This document shows, in pieces, positions 37,792 through 46,701 of a stretch of DNA of 64,000 nt. The notes below the pieces were generated by a model. The model was not told where the DNA came from, ran no database searches, and saw nothing but the letters and a program-made list of their open reading frames with translations. Position numbers and translations under genes: made by a program. Location: NCBI GenBank assembly GCA_020637055.1, contig JACJWR010000002.1, positions 788,794 to 852,793 on the forward strand, written 5' to 3'. Each line of letters opens with the position of its first letter. Within the stretch, counting starts at the first letter, position 1. Source of the stretch: Actinomycetota bacterium (GTDB lineage: Bacteria > Actinomycetota > Actinomycetes > S36-B12 > UBA10799).

Positions 37792-39276
37792 ATGAAACGA
37801 CCCTTGAAGTCCGCGTTGACCGCCCGCCCCACACGTCGGCGCAGGAGCTGGACCACCTCAATGCTCCCGCCACTTGCGGCAATGAGCATCCTCGCCGTCA
37901 CCGCAGGAGTCGCTCCGACTGCGGCAGCTGCGACTAGCACCCTGTCGGCGCCGACCAACGGTACCGAGATTGCGGACCGGACCAATCCCCACCCGTCGGC
38001 CCACGATGTCCAAGAAGCCCTGAAACGCTTGCGCGCGGACGGCATGCTCGTCGAGGCGCCCGCACTCGGCGAGAACCACGGCCCCGCCGCCTCCGCGAAC
38101 CCCGACCTCTACCCACGCCAGGCGGCCACCTTCGGCCGGTCGCTGTTCAACGGCGTCGCCTTCCTCGGCGGCCAGGTGGCCCTCGACCTCGTGCTCACCG
38201 AGATGGGCTACGACCCCGAGGGCGATCTGAACGCGGCGCTGGCGGACATCAACTCGTCCATCGCCGAGCTCACCGAGGAGGTTCGCAGGATCTCCGAGCA
38301 GGTCGAGCAACTGCTCGCCGGGCAGGACCGCGCCAACTTCTACAACTCATACACCCAGGCCGGCATCGCGGCCGCAAATCTCGACACTGCCCTGCGGTCG
38401 GTCAACGGCTGGATCGAGCGGGACCTGCAGCCCACAGAGTCCAACCTGTCGGATATGCAGACGGTCATCACCACGTCGCTGGGCCAGTTGGACTTCCTGC
38501 TCAACAACCCCACCACCGGCACCGTGCCACTGATGATGAAAGCCGCCGAACCCGCCGCGGTGTCCGACCTAGAGAACTACTGGAAGCAGATCGAGGTCGT
38601 TCGCGACGATAACCGCGCGGTGCTGGCGCAGGGTCTGACGGCGCTGTCGCTGATGCAGCGGTGGGACACGTCCGGCACCATCGCGGCTGACCTGGCCACC
38701 TTCACACCCAGCGCACTGCAGACGGTCCGCGGGATGTACCGCTACGGCGTGGCGCTCGATGCCGATAGGGTCCACGTGAAGGGCTCGGCAACGATGATGC
38801 TGCCGGTAGGCGCCTCGCCGGTCGCTGGCGAGTCCGAGGCCCGCGTCGTCGGCGACACGTGGGGCGTCAGGCCCCTGCTGACGTCCCTCGCCGACGCCTA
38901 CCAGCCGTCCCTGCACGGCGGTCAGACCCTCGAGCACTACCTCACCTCCCGAGGTGTGCCGACCAGCATCAACTACTCGGACACCTACTTCGCGGCACCG
39001 AGGGACGGCGGCTGGCGCTCCGTCAACACGGTGGGGAGGATCTCGGGCGACTCCTACGGCGAGTCCGAGCGGGTGTTCGGGCAGAAGTTCCCGGCGTTCT
39101 CGCGGAGCGGGTATGACAGCGCCATGGCCCAGGCGATCCGCCAGCGCGACGCCGACCAGCCGGGGGTGCTGAGGGTGCACGTGTCGTTGAACGTCGGCGG
39201 ACGGGCGACGAACCTGGACCCAGCCACGTTGGAACGGGCGGCCGTTGGGGCGCCCGGGGAAACCGCGGCGCGCTGA
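37792..39276 (+). CDS. Secreted helical protein, paralog A
   Basis: A 494-residue secreted protein of unknown family. N-terminal basic region (PTRRRRSW) and a hydrophobic signal peptide ending near AAA at residues 44-48. Mature part: HDVQEALKRLRADGML, TFGRSLFNGVAFLGGQ, a heptad-patterned coiled coil at about 136-176, then NFYNSYTQAG, ALRSVNGWIERDLQP, LLNNPTTGTVPLMMKAAEP, and a C-terminal half ending in HVSLNVGGRA. It has a near twin at 41973 with strong identity in the helical N-terminal half and less at the C-terminus. The ATG at 37792 has GAAAGG upstream. The helical N-half could form an oligomer or membrane-active bundle, a guess only. Confidence 0.8.
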   Translation: MKRPLKSALTARPTRRRRSWTTSMLPPLAAMSILAVTAGVAPTAAAATSTLSAPTNGTEIADRTNPHPSAHDVQEALKRLRADGMLVEAPALGENHGPAASANPDLYPRQAATFGRSLFNGVAFLGGQVALDLVLTEMGYDPEGDLNAALADINSSIAELTEEVRRISEQVEQLLAGQDRANFYNSYTQAGIAAANLDTALRSVNGWIERDLQPTESNLSDMQTVITTSLGQLDFLLNNPTTGTVPLMMKAAEPAAVSDLENYWKQIEVVRDDNRAVLAQGLTALSLMQRWDTSGTIAADLATFTPSALQTVRGMYRYGVALDADRVHVKGSATMMLPVGASPVAGESEARVVGDTWGVRPLLTSLADAYQPSLHGGQTLEHYLTSRGVPTSINYSDTYFAAPRDGGWRSVNTVGRISGDSYGESERVFGQKFPAFSRSGYDSAMAQAIRQRDADQPGVLRVHVSLNVGGRATNLDPATLERAAVGAPGETAAR

Positions 39277-39360
39277 CCGGCACGCTGTCCGGGTCGCACC
39301 GGCGGCGAGTCGGCCGGCAACACAACTGGAGGGCATCATCCCCTGGACCGCTATCCCAAA

Positions 39361-39701
39361 GTGCTCGACCAACTCGGCCTCACCCCGCCACCGGACGGTT
39401 GGCGCGATCAAGCGATGTGCCGCAACCTCACCCCGGCCGAATCCGACCGGATCTTCCCCGACATCTGCGGCCGTATCGGCCGCGACCTCGTCGCCGAGGC
39501 TCTCGCCTACTCCGAGCACTGTCCGGTGGCGCTCAACGTTGTCTGCAATCGGATCTCGTCGATGTCCTGCGCCAGCACGCGCCGGGAAACCGGCTCGACA
39601 TCCATGGCATCCACGCCGGGTTCCACCCGCATGAACGTAGGCGGCTGCTCGCACCGGCGATCAAGGCCCTGGTGACGTCGGCGCGCCGGAAGGCCGCCTG
39701 A
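39361..39701 (+). pseudogene. Decayed WhiB-like regulator
   Basis: Readable in two frames. First frame: LTPPPDGWRDQAMCRN (first Cys), FPDICGRIGRDLVAEA, EHCPVALN. Second frame: RCLQSDLVDVL, then DIHGIHAGFHPHERRRLL, equivalent to the WhiB G[VI]WGG...ERR turn. In a WhiB protein the Fe-S ligands follow C-x29/30-C-x2-C-x5-C; here the second Cys is Ser (YSEHC) and the frame shifts between the third and fourth Cys. The turn tryptophan is His. So the gene looks inactive. The stop overlaps the next small gene (TGATG). Start uncertain (GTG at 39361). Confidence 0.7.
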
Positions 39702-39862
39702 TGGACGAATTGACCGCCAGCCACCGTGGATTCAGCGCCGCCCTGCGAAACGTCGCGCTGGATCTAGAGGCCGGAGTCGACCCCGAGCACCTCATCGAGG
39801 TGATCCGCACCCGGGAGGCTAACTCCAGCACGGATGCCATTGGCAGGACAGCACCGCACTGA
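39701..39862 (+). CDS. Small protein (53 aa) coupled to the whiB-like relic
   Basis: A 53-residue protein, MDELTASHRGFSAALRNVAL then DLEAGVDPEHLIEVIRTRE, predicted helical. Its ATG overlaps the stop of the second whiB frame (TGATG), which suggests the genes once formed a coupled operon. No family recognised. Seventeen nt downstream begins the W-x-TPRL peptide gene on the same strand. Confidence 0.45.
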   Translation: MDELTASHRGFSAALRNVALDLEAGVDPEHLIEVIRTREANSSTDAIGRTAPH

Positions 39863-39879
39863 CCTCCTACAGTCAGGCC

Positions 39880-40017
39880 ATGATCGACTCGTGGCGCACT
39901 CCCAGACTGGTCCCGCTCACCAGCGGGCAAGTCGACGTAAACGGGAAGTCGGATACCTTCGACAGAGAGATCATGTTCACGATCGGCACGATGGTGTTTT
40001 CCTACGCACCCTCCTGA
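39880..40017 (+). CDS. W-x-TPRL small peptide, copy 1
   Basis: A 45-residue peptide: MIDSWRTPRLVPLTSG, then a GK pair, and the C-terminus IGTMVFSYAPS. The pattern W-x-TPRL-x2-[LI]-x-SG-x4/5-GK...GTM...APS is shared with the oppositely oriented peptide at 40202-40354. Short peptides with a W/Y-x-x-P-x-L leader region occur in some peptide-natural-product precursors, but no modifying enzyme is nearby. No strong ribosome site. The similarity to copy 2 is the main reason to call it. Confidence 0.45.
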   Translation: MIDSWRTPRLVPLTSGQVDVNGKSDTFDREIMFTIGTMVFSYAPS

Positions 40018-40086
40018 AGACCCCGGCGCAACGACCCCGACCCGCCGGGTGAGCGGGCGACGTCTTCGTTACCTGCATGTATGAAA

Positions 40087-40125
40087 GCGGCCCCAACCCG
40101 ATCGGGGGAATCAGGTCAGGGCCGC
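40087..40125. terminator. Hairpin between the two convergent small-peptide genes
   Basis: Arms GCGGCCC (40087-40093) and GGGCCGC (40119-40125), with the self-complementary CCCGATCGGG (40097-40106) in the loop. It lies 69 nt after copy 1 and 76 nt after the end of copy 2, so it can stop both convergent transcripts. No T-run. Confidence 0.5.
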
Positions 40126-40201
40126 CGGCGACGATTCTGTTAGAAACGGTAGACAGCGCCGGTGGAGGTGTCTACAGGTGCTATCGCTGACACGGGGGCC
40201 A

Positions 40202-40354
40202 CTACGAGGGTGCGAACATGGTGCCGCTCTCATATGCACCTTCTCCGGACATGACGGCCGTCTTTCCCTGCGCGTTGGCACCTGAACCGATCGAGGTGAG
40301 TCGAGGTGTCGCCCACGTTTGCGCGGCGGGGTCGTGCGGATCATTGGTGATCAT
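40202..40354 (-). CDS. W-x-TPRL small peptide, copy 2
   Basis: A 50-residue peptide: MITNDPHDPAAQTWATPRL, SIGSGANAQGKTAVM and the C-terminus YESGTMFAPS. It aligns with copy 1 on the other strand: W-x-TPRL, then [LI]-x-SG, GK, and GTM...APS at the end. It lies downstream of the 48-residue Cys-containing gene on the same strand. There is no obvious ribosome site before the ATG at 40354. Role unknown. Confidence 0.45.
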   Translation of the reverse strand: MITNDPHDPAAQTWATPRLTSIGSGANAQGKTAVMSGEGAYESGTMFAPS

Positions 40355-40404
40355 GGAGCGAAGGTAGTGCCAACCCGGCGCGGGACACCACTAGAACTAG
40401 GCCG

Positions 40405-40551
40405 TCAGCGTCGGCAGGTGCGCAGGTGCTCATCGGCCCGCCGGCGAATCGCGGCCTCGTTGTGGGCACCGAGGACCTCGAACTCCACCCCGCAACGGCA
40501 CCGCCAGCGCAGCACGGTGCGCAGCTCGACGGTGGGAGTGGTGGCGCTCAT
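40405..40551 (-). CDS. Small Cys-containing protein (48 aa)
   Basis: A 48-residue protein, MSATTPTVELRTVLRWRCRC then GVEFEVLGAHNEAAIRRRADEHL, ending TCRR. Two close Cys and a third near the end, with a His, could bind a metal, as in small phage or mobile-element proteins. The frame continues upstream across the tRNA gene, which is chance. It lies 126 nt downstream of tRNA-Pro, the place where integrative elements often insert. Confidence 0.4.
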   Translation of the reverse strand: MSATTPTVELRTVLRWRCRCGVEFEVLGAHNEAAIRRRADEHLRTCRR

Positions 40552-40676
40552 GAGATGAGTGTAGGCGCTCTGATCGAACACGTTTACGTCTCGGGATTGG
40601 GACAGCGTTTGGGACAGCAACGGCGAGCGGCGGCTCCCCGTGCTGGGAAACTGCCTCTGACCTGCTCTTTCACCAG

Positions 40677-40750
<74 letters not shown>

Positions 40751-40870
40751 TGACGTTTGTGAATCCTAGCCGATACGCTCAGCGACCAGGCTCCCGGCCA
40801 GACACGGACCGCACCCTGCACAGGGTCGGCGGTGGATCGGGCACTCTTGCCACCACAGCGAGGAGAATCG

Positions 40871-41746
40871 ATGCAGACGCTCACACTGACTGACGGCCGA
40901 ACCTTGGCCTTCGACACCTACGGCGCTCCCGACGGCGTCCCGGTCATCTTCAACCATGGGTTCTCCGACTCACGACTGATCCGCAACCCCGACGCAGCGC
41001 TCACCGAATCGTTGGGTGTGTGGGTGATCGCTGCAGACCAGCCGGGGGTAGGCGGATCCAGCCCCAAACCGAACCGCACCATGGCGGAGTGGGCTGACGA
41101 CATGGAACAACTCGCCGACCATCTGGAACTGTCGACCTTCGCCGTGGCCGGCCACTCCGGCGGCGCCCCGCACGCCCTCGCCATCGCAGCACGTCTCCCG
41201 GACCGGGTGACGCACGGTGTTCTCGCCTCCCCGGTGGGCCCGTTCGACAAAGACGGGTACAGCCACATGCTGGCGATGAAGGACCTCAAACTCGTGGTGA
41301 AGATCCACCACTTCCAACGCCTGCTGCGCTGGGCCTACAAGTTGGACGTGAAGAAGGCTCAGAAGGATATCGACGCCTACCTGGCGGAAACGGCCAAGGA
41401 GGACCCCTCCGACGCCGCCACCTTCACCGCCAGTCCCGAACAGCGAGACATGTTCGTCGCCAATTTCAGCGCCGGGATGGAACAGGGCGAAGAGGGGATC
41501 TTCGAGATGACGCTGGCCTTGTGGAACTGGGGCTTCGACCTTTCCGAGGTCCCACAGCACTTCGACGTCTTCTACGGCGACGCCGACGACATCCTGGAAC
41601 CCGCGATGCCGAAACAGGTCGCCGAACAACTGCCCAACTCAACCGCCCACGTCTGGCCCGAGGCGGGGCACTACGGATTCGTCGATGCCGACAGGTGGCG
41701 GCAGTTCCTCGGTGCGGTGGCACCGGACGCCTCTGGCCGCGCCTAG
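40871..41746 (+). CDS. Alpha/beta hydrolase
   Basis: A 291-residue alpha/beta-fold enzyme. Seen: VIFNHGFSDSR (oxyanion region), ADQPGVGGSSPKPN, the nucleophile elbow AVAGHSGGAPHALA, the acid in FYGDADDILEPA and the His in PEAGHYGFVD. A long helical lid (residues ~140-220) is present. Substrate unknown. The ATG at 40871 has AGGAG 6 nt upstream. Confidence 0.92.
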   Translation: MQTLTLTDGRTLAFDTYGAPDGVPVIFNHGFSDSRLIRNPDAALTESLGVWVIAADQPGVGGSSPKPNRTMAEWADDMEQLADHLELSTFAVAGHSGGAPHALAIAARLPDRVTHGVLASPVGPFDKDGYSHMLAMKDLKLVVKIHHFQRLLRWAYKLDVKKAQKDIDAYLAETAKEDPSDAATFTASPEQRDMFVANFSAGMEQGEEGIFEMTLALWNWGFDLSEVPQHFDVFYGDADDILEPAMPKQVAEQLPNSTAHVWPEAGHYGFVDADRWRQFLGAVAPDASGRA

Positions 41747-41889
41747 GTGACCACTGCTGGCCACATCCCCTCTTCGGCACCTCGGTTCGCGCCGTTGACC
41801 GCGCTTGGGCGACGGGCTGGAACGAGTTGCGCCTGGGGCGAGTCGCCGAACGCCATCGAACCGGACAGACCCCGCCCCGAGTAGCTTGA

Positions 41890-41903
41890 CGAAGCGGTTC
41901 GGC
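41890..41903. promoter_or_regulatory. Palindrome core CGAAGCGGTTCGGC upstream of secreted paralog B
   Basis: The same 14-bp core as at 37711-37724, ending 69 nt upstream of the paralog B start. The DNA from here to the start codon aligns with the region before paralog A, including ACCGGAATC, CTGGTGACACCCC and CGACGAAAGGTC just before ATG. So a promoter-plus-leader unit was duplicated with the gene and kept. Confidence 0.5.
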
Positions 41904-41972
41904 ACCCGACACCGGAATCACTCGGCGTCATGGGGGTGTCTTCCCTGGTGACACCCCCGACGAAAGGTCACC

Positions 41973-43406
41973 ATGCCACGGACTCCAACAACCTCGCCAA
42001 GCACCCGCTCGACCGCCAACCGAACATCCCGCGCCTGGCTTGCAGCCGGTACGACGCTGTTGCTCGCAGCGGTCCTCGCCAACGTTGCACCCTCGAATTC
42101 CGCGGCCGCCGCAACGGCGCCAGCCACCGTCGGGACCGCTCGCACCGGCGCAGTGCAGTCGCCCGACACGCAGAACGAGGTGGACGCCGCACTTGAGCGC
42201 CTGCGGGCAGACGGCATGCTCATCGACGCCGACACCACCAGCGCCAAGCCGGACATCACGCTCACCCAGGCGAGCACCTTCGGCCGGTCGCTTTTCAACG
42301 GCATCGCATTCGCCGGCGGCCAGGTGATCATGTCCGAGGTGCTCACCGCGCTCGGCTACGATCCGGACGCCCAGCTCAATTCCGCACTCAAGGAGATCTC
42401 CGACTCCATCGCCGCGCTCAACGACGAAGTGCGCAGGATCTCGCAGCAGGTGGAGCAGGTGCTCGAGGGCCAGGACCGCACCAACTTCTACAACTCCTAC
42501 ACCCAGGCCGGTACCGCCGCCGCCAACCTGGAAACCGCACTTCGATCGGTCAACGGCTGGATAGAGCGAGACCTGCAACCGTCTGAGGCCAACCTGTCCG
42601 ACATCCAGACTGTGACCACCACCTCCATCGGGCAACTGGACTTCATCTTGAACAACCCCACCACCGGTACCGTGCCGTTGATGATGAAAGCCGCCGAACC
42701 CGCTGGTGTGTCGGATCTGGAGAACTACTGGCAGCAGATCGACATGGTGCGCGACGACTACCGCGCGGTGCTGGCGCAGGGCCTGGCGACGCTCTCGCTG
42801 ATGGAGCGCTGGGACACGACCGGCACCATCGCGGCTGACCTCGCAACGTTCACGCCGCAGGCCAAGACGACCGTCGCGGACATGTACAGCTACGGCATCG
42901 CCCTGGGCGCAAACCGGCTCCACTCACAGAACTCCACGGAGATCCTCCTCCCCCTCGGCACTGCGCCTGCCACCGGCGAACTCGGGTCGCACACGATCGG
43001 CAACCGCGATCAGGTGGAGCCTCTGCTCCAGTCACTGGCGGCCAACTACCACGCGGAAGACCACGGTGGTCAGACTCTGGAGGCAACGATGCAGGCGCGC
43101 GGACTCCCCACCTCGATCAACTTCTCCGACACCTACACCGCCGAGGTGCGGAACGTACGTTGGACTTCGCTCAACCTTGTGGGGCGCATCCGCGGCAACA
43201 GTTACGAGGTTTTCGAGCGACACTTCGGAACCTCCTACTCGCAACTGGACCCCAGGGGCGCCCAAAACGCGTTCACCCAGGCGTCGATGCAACGACTCCG
43301 GGACGGCCACGGCGCCCTCTGCGCCCACGTCGCGCTCAACGTCGGCGGCCGGGCAGCGGACTTCACGCCGAGCCGACTCGAGCAGGCAGCATTCGGCCTC
43401 GACTGA
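41973..43406 (+). CDS. Secreted helical protein, paralog B
   Basis: A 477-residue secreted protein, twin of the one at 37792. Signal peptide with hydrophobic TLLLAAVLANVAP ending near AAAA. Shared blocks: ERLRADGML, TFGRSLFNG, GGQV, a coiled coil rich in Glu/Gln/Leu (EVRRISQQVEQVL), FYNSYTQAG, ALRSVNGWIERDLQP, NNPTTGTVPLMMKAAEPA, the RWDT-TGTIAADLATFTP block and the ending HVALNVGGRA. No catalytic motif or Cys pair is evident. The ATG at 41973 has GAAAGG upstream, as in copy A. A LacI-type regulator follows 48 nt downstream on the same strand. Confidence 0.82.
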   Translation: MPRTPTTSPSTRSTANRTSRAWLAAGTTLLLAAVLANVAPSNSAAAATAPATVGTARTGAVQSPDTQNEVDAALERLRADGMLIDADTTSAKPDITLTQASTFGRSLFNGIAFAGGQVIMSEVLTALGYDPDAQLNSALKEISDSIAALNDEVRRISQQVEQVLEGQDRTNFYNSYTQAGTAAANLETALRSVNGWIERDLQPSEANLSDIQTVTTTSIGQLDFILNNPTTGTVPLMMKAAEPAGVSDLENYWQQIDMVRDDYRAVLAQGLATLSLMERWDTTGTIAADLATFTPQAKTTVADMYSYGIALGANRLHSQNSTEILLPLGTAPATGELGSHTIGNRDQVEPLLQSLAANYHAEDHGGQTLEATMQARGLPTSINFSDTYTAEVRNVRWTSLNLVGRIRGNSYEVFERHFGTSYSQLDPRGAQNAFTQASMQRLRDGHGALCAHVALNVGGRAADFTPSRLEQAAFGLD

Positions 43407-43454
43407 GGCACACGCGACATACTGTCCCCGCAAACCGCAACGATCGGAGGAGCC

Positions 43455-44417
43455 GTGCCCGAGCAACCACCCGTCCGCCGCCCGAAACTGGCGCATGTCG
43501 CCATGGCGGCAGGGGTGAGCCTCGGCACGGCCTCCGACGCGTTGCGGGGCAAAGGCCGGATGAGCGACGAGGTGCGCAGCAGGGTGATCGCGGCAGCAGA
43601 GTCGATGGGCTACCGGCCCAACGCCAACGCCCGCATCCTGGCTCTGGGGCACTCACAGATCGTGGCGCTCGTGGCGCACGGCCCGGATTCCACCGCCGCC
43701 CCGCGCGTCTACTGGCCCAAACTGCAGGCGGCATTCACCGAGCGACTCCTGGAGCAGGGGATGGTCGCCTGCACCATGACGTTGGACGACCTCAACAAGT
43801 TGGACGGGCTCCCGTTCGATCTCATCGTGCATGCGGGTCCCAACGCCGCCGCAGACCTACCGCCGGAGATCCGATCCCATTACCGGGTGCTGGACCTCGA
43901 TCTCACCGGCGGCACCCCGTTCGCCAGACGTCTGCACGCGGAGTTCGACGCCACCTGTCGGGCGGCGCTCGACCATCTGATCGTCTCTGGCTCCAGCAGG
44001 CCTGGACTCGTATTCGCCGGCTCCATCGGAAAGGAGTTCCTGCAGCCCTACCGCTCTTGGTGCGACGAGCGCGAATTGCCACCGATCGCGATTGACGCCG
44101 GCGCTCCGGACGCAGCCGACGAACTTGCGCGTTGTCTGCGCTCCGGAGCTGACGGCCTTCTCTCCGTCATGACGGACACCAACTGGCTTGACCGGATTCT
44201 CACCGAGGGCAATCGGACTGACCCCGAAGCATTCCCCGTGGTGGTGTTCGGAGCTCCGCCCGAAGGTGATCCCGGAGGGCGCCGATTCCGGATGCTGCAA
44301 CCTGACGGCCGCGATCTGGGGCTGCAACTCGCCGACGTCGCGGTCGCCTTCCTCCGCGGGGAATCGCTGCCGCTCCTCACACCGCAGTTCCTGCTTGACG
44401 GCCAACCGTTCCCCTAG
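43455..44417 (+). CDS. LacI-family transcriptional regulator
   Basis: A 320-residue repressor or activator. N-terminal HTH at about residues 10-30 (LAHVAMAAGVSLGTASDALRG) and the hinge helix region MGYRPNANARILALG; then a periplasmic-binding-protein-like sensor domain with weak conservation and few of the usual sugar-contact motifs. The GTG at 43455 has GGAGGAG upstream. Directly after paralog B, so it may control both paralogs via the shared palindrome. Confidence 0.9.
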   Translation: MPEQPPVRRPKLAHVAMAAGVSLGTASDALRGKGRMSDEVRSRVIAAAESMGYRPNANARILALGHSQIVALVAHGPDSTAAPRVYWPKLQAAFTERLLEQGMVACTMTLDDLNKLDGLPFDLIVHAGPNAAADLPPEIRSHYRVLDLDLTGGTPFARRLHAEFDATCRAALDHLIVSGSSRPGLVFAGSIGKEFLQPYRSWCDERELPPIAIDAGAPDAADELARCLRSGADGLLSVMTDTNWLDRILTEGNRTDPEAFPVVVFGAPPEGDPGGRRFRMLQPDGRDLGLQLADVAVAFLRGESLPLLTPQFLLDGQPFP

Positions 44418-44483
44418 CCGGCCAACCTCAACTTCACACCCACCGCCCCGCATCGGCGCCCGCCGATGACCGACCCTCCGCGG

Positions 44484-46004
44484 CTACCGCCGTTTCCGCT
44501 TCTCCCGGATCCGAAGGTTGATCACAATCGGCGTGCCGGTGAATGCGAATTCCTCACGGATTCGACGCTCGATGAACCGTCGGTAGCCGGCCTCGAGGAA
44601 GCCGGTTGTGAACAGCACGAACGTCGGGGGTCGGACCGCCGCCTGAGTGGCGAACATGATCCGCGGCTGCTTGCCCCCACGGATCGGATGCGGGTGCTCG
44701 TCGCGCAACTCGCGCAGGAAGGTATTCAACCGCCCCGTGGACACCCGCCTCCCCCAGGAATTCAGCGCCTGCTCCAACGCCGGCACCAGTCGATCCACAT
44801 GCCGACCGGTGGCGGCTGACAGATTGATCCGCCGGGCCCACGGCACCTGACCGAATTCCCGATCGTATTCGCGCTCGAGGTAGCGCCGCCGCTCGTCATC
44901 GACCAGATCCCACTTGTTGAGCGCGATCACCAACGCGCGGCCGGATTCGACCACCATGGAGACCAACCTGACGTCCTGCTCGGTGACTGGTTCGGAGGCA
45001 TCGATCAACACCACCGCCACTTCCGATCGGGCGAGGGCTCCCCGAGTGCGCAAAGTGGCGTAGTACTCGTGGCCGCTGGCCTCTTTGGCGCGCCGCCTGA
45101 TTCCAGCGGTGTCGATGAACACCCACTGCTTGCCGCCGAGGGTCACCAGCTCATCCACCGGATCCACAGTCGTTCCGGCCACCGAATCCACCACCACCCG
45201 CTCGGTGCCGGCCAGTCGGTTCAACAGGCTCGACTTTCCGACATTCGGCTTGCCCAGCAACGCGACGCGACGCGGGCCGTCCGGCGTAGCCGCGCCACGG
45301 CCGTTCGTCGGCATCACGGCGATGAGAGCGTCCAGGAAATCTCCGCTGCCCCGCCCGTGCAGCGCCGACACCGGCAGCGGCTCGCCAAGTCCAAGGCTCC
45401 AAAGCGCAGCGGCGTCCAACTCCGTCCGGGCGTCGTCGCACTTGTTCGCGACCAGCAGTACGGGTACGCCAGCCCGCCGCAAGACCTTGACCACTGCGTC
45501 TTCGGTGTCGGTCGCACCTACGGTGGCATCCACCACCAGCACCACCACGTCGGCTTCATGCATCGCGCGTTCGGCCTGCGCGGCCACACTGGCCGCCATA
45601 CCGGTGACCTTCGGATCCCAGCCACCGGTATCCACGAGTTCGAATTCCCGACCCGCCCATTCCGCGTCGTAGCTGACCCGGTCGCGCGTCACCCCCGGCA
45701 CGTCCTCCACCACCGCGGCGCGCCCACCCAGAATGCGGTTGACCAGGGAGGACTTGCCGACGTTCGGCCGGCCGACCACCGCCACCACGGGTCGACCCGC
45801 CGATTCGGGCCGCGACGGTTGGTCGTCGGTTTCGGCACCCGGGGCATCCGCTTCGGCCGCAAACTGGGCGAGGAGCGCCTCGGGGTCGTCATCGTCGTCG
45901 AAGTCGGCGAAGGCGTCGCCGGCGGCCAACCCGATGCTGTCGAGGGACGCGTCATCCTCGGTATCGGGCTGGCCGCCGATCTCGTCGCGCCCATCATCTG
46001 ACAT
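44484..46004 (-). CDS. der: Ribosome-assembly GTPase Der (EngA)
   Basis: A double-GTPase protein needed for 50S maturation. 506 residues: an acidic Asp/Glu-rich N-terminal extension (1-70) common in actinomycetes, then GTPase 1 (VGRPNVGKSSLVN, DTGGW, NKCD) and GTPase 2 (LGKPNVGKSSLLN, DTAGI, NKWD), then the KH-like domain with NLRIREKRKRR at the end. It overlaps plsC by 11 nt, forming a unit with cmk and plsC. Confidence 0.97.
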   Translation of the reverse strand: MSDDGRDEIGGQPDTEDDASLDSIGLAAGDAFADFDDDDDPEALLAQFAAEADAPGAETDDQPSRPESAGRPVVAVVGRPNVGKSSLVNRILGGRAAVVEDVPGVTRDRVSYDAEWAGREFELVDTGGWDPKVTGMAASVAAQAERAMHEADVVVLVVDATVGATDTEDAVVKVLRRAGVPVLLVANKCDDARTELDAAALWSLGLGEPLPVSALHGRGSGDFLDALIAVMPTNGRGAATPDGPRRVALLGKPNVGKSSLLNRLAGTERVVVDSVAGTTVDPVDELVTLGGKQWVFIDTAGIRRRAKEASGHEYYATLRTRGALARSEVAVVLIDASEPVTEQDVRLVSMVVESGRALVIALNKWDLVDDERRRYLEREYDREFGQVPWARRINLSAATGRHVDRLVPALEQALNSWGRRVSTGRLNTFLRELRDEHPHPIRGGKQPRIMFATQAAVRPPTFVLFTTGFLEAGYRRFIERRIREEFAFTGTPIVINLRIREKRKRR

Positions 46005-46701
46005 CGGGGTGTGTCCTCTCGGGTGTGGCCGGAACGTCCGGACGGTCGTCCGGCAGCCGGAGACCGGTCAGGTAGGAGGCCCGGCCGACATGATCGGCGA
46101 GCCTTTGACGAATCGTCTCACCCGCGGCGGCCACCACACACCGCCGGTACACGTCGCCGTGACTGCTCAAGGTGAATGGCTGGTCGAAGACCACCGCCAT
46201 CCGAGCTTTGCGACGAGGGAGCGCATCGACGGCCATCCCGGTCTGCCGGGTCCCGAGAATCGCCGTCGGCACCACCGGCGTGTCCGTGGTCAGCGCGAGG
46301 TAGGCCGCCTCGTGTCGGATGCTGGCGACTTTCCCATCGCCCCTTCGACCCTCCGGAAACACCGCCAACGCCTCCCCTGCCCGCAGGACCTGCGTCGCCG
46401 CCGCCATCGCGGCAAGGTCCGGCCATGTGGGGTCCATCGAGATGTGCCCTGCCACCTTGGCGACACGATCGAGCGGCGGTTCGAACAACTCATCCGGCGC
46501 AAGGGTTCGCAGCGGCCTCGGTGACGACACAGACAGCAGCGCGGCATCGAGGAATCCCAAGTGGTTGGCCACGAAAATCACGGCTCCGCGTCTCGGCAGC
46601 GCCTCGACCCCGAGCACCGTCGGGCGATACCAACTCCGCAGCAGCGGGGCCAACAAGCGGCGGGACTGCGACGCCGATCGCAGCGACCCGATCGGTGTCA
46701 A
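45994..46701 (-). CDS. 1-acyl-glycerol-3-phosphate acyltransferase-like (PlsC family)
   Basis: A 235-residue acyltransferase. Seen: the NHLGFLDAALL motif (NHx4D), the substrate motif AVFPEGRRGDG, and the PVVPTAILGT block of PlsC enzymes, which add the second fatty acid to lysophosphatidic acid. The cmk-plsC-der order is widespread in actinomycetes. It overlaps cmk by 4 nt. A short enzyme with no clear TM helix; which acyl acceptor it uses is not shown. Confidence 0.9.
   Translation of the reverse strand: MTPIGSLRSASQSRRLLAPLLRSWYRPTVLGVEALPRRGAVIFVANHLGFLDAALLSVSSPRPLRTLAPDELFEPPLDRVAKVAGHISMDPTWPDLAAMAAATQVLRAGEALAVFPEGRRGDGKVASIRHEAAYLALTTDTPVVPTAILGTRQTGMAVDALPRRKARMAVVFDQPFTLSSHGDVYRRCVVAAAGETIRQRLADHVGRASYLTGLRLPDDRPDVPATPERTHPDVR

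Noticed and set aside
37820..37950. Twin-arginine signal in secreted paralog A
   Set aside because: There are clustered Arg residues (RRRRSW) but not the S-R-R-x-F-L-K pattern; paralog B has none.
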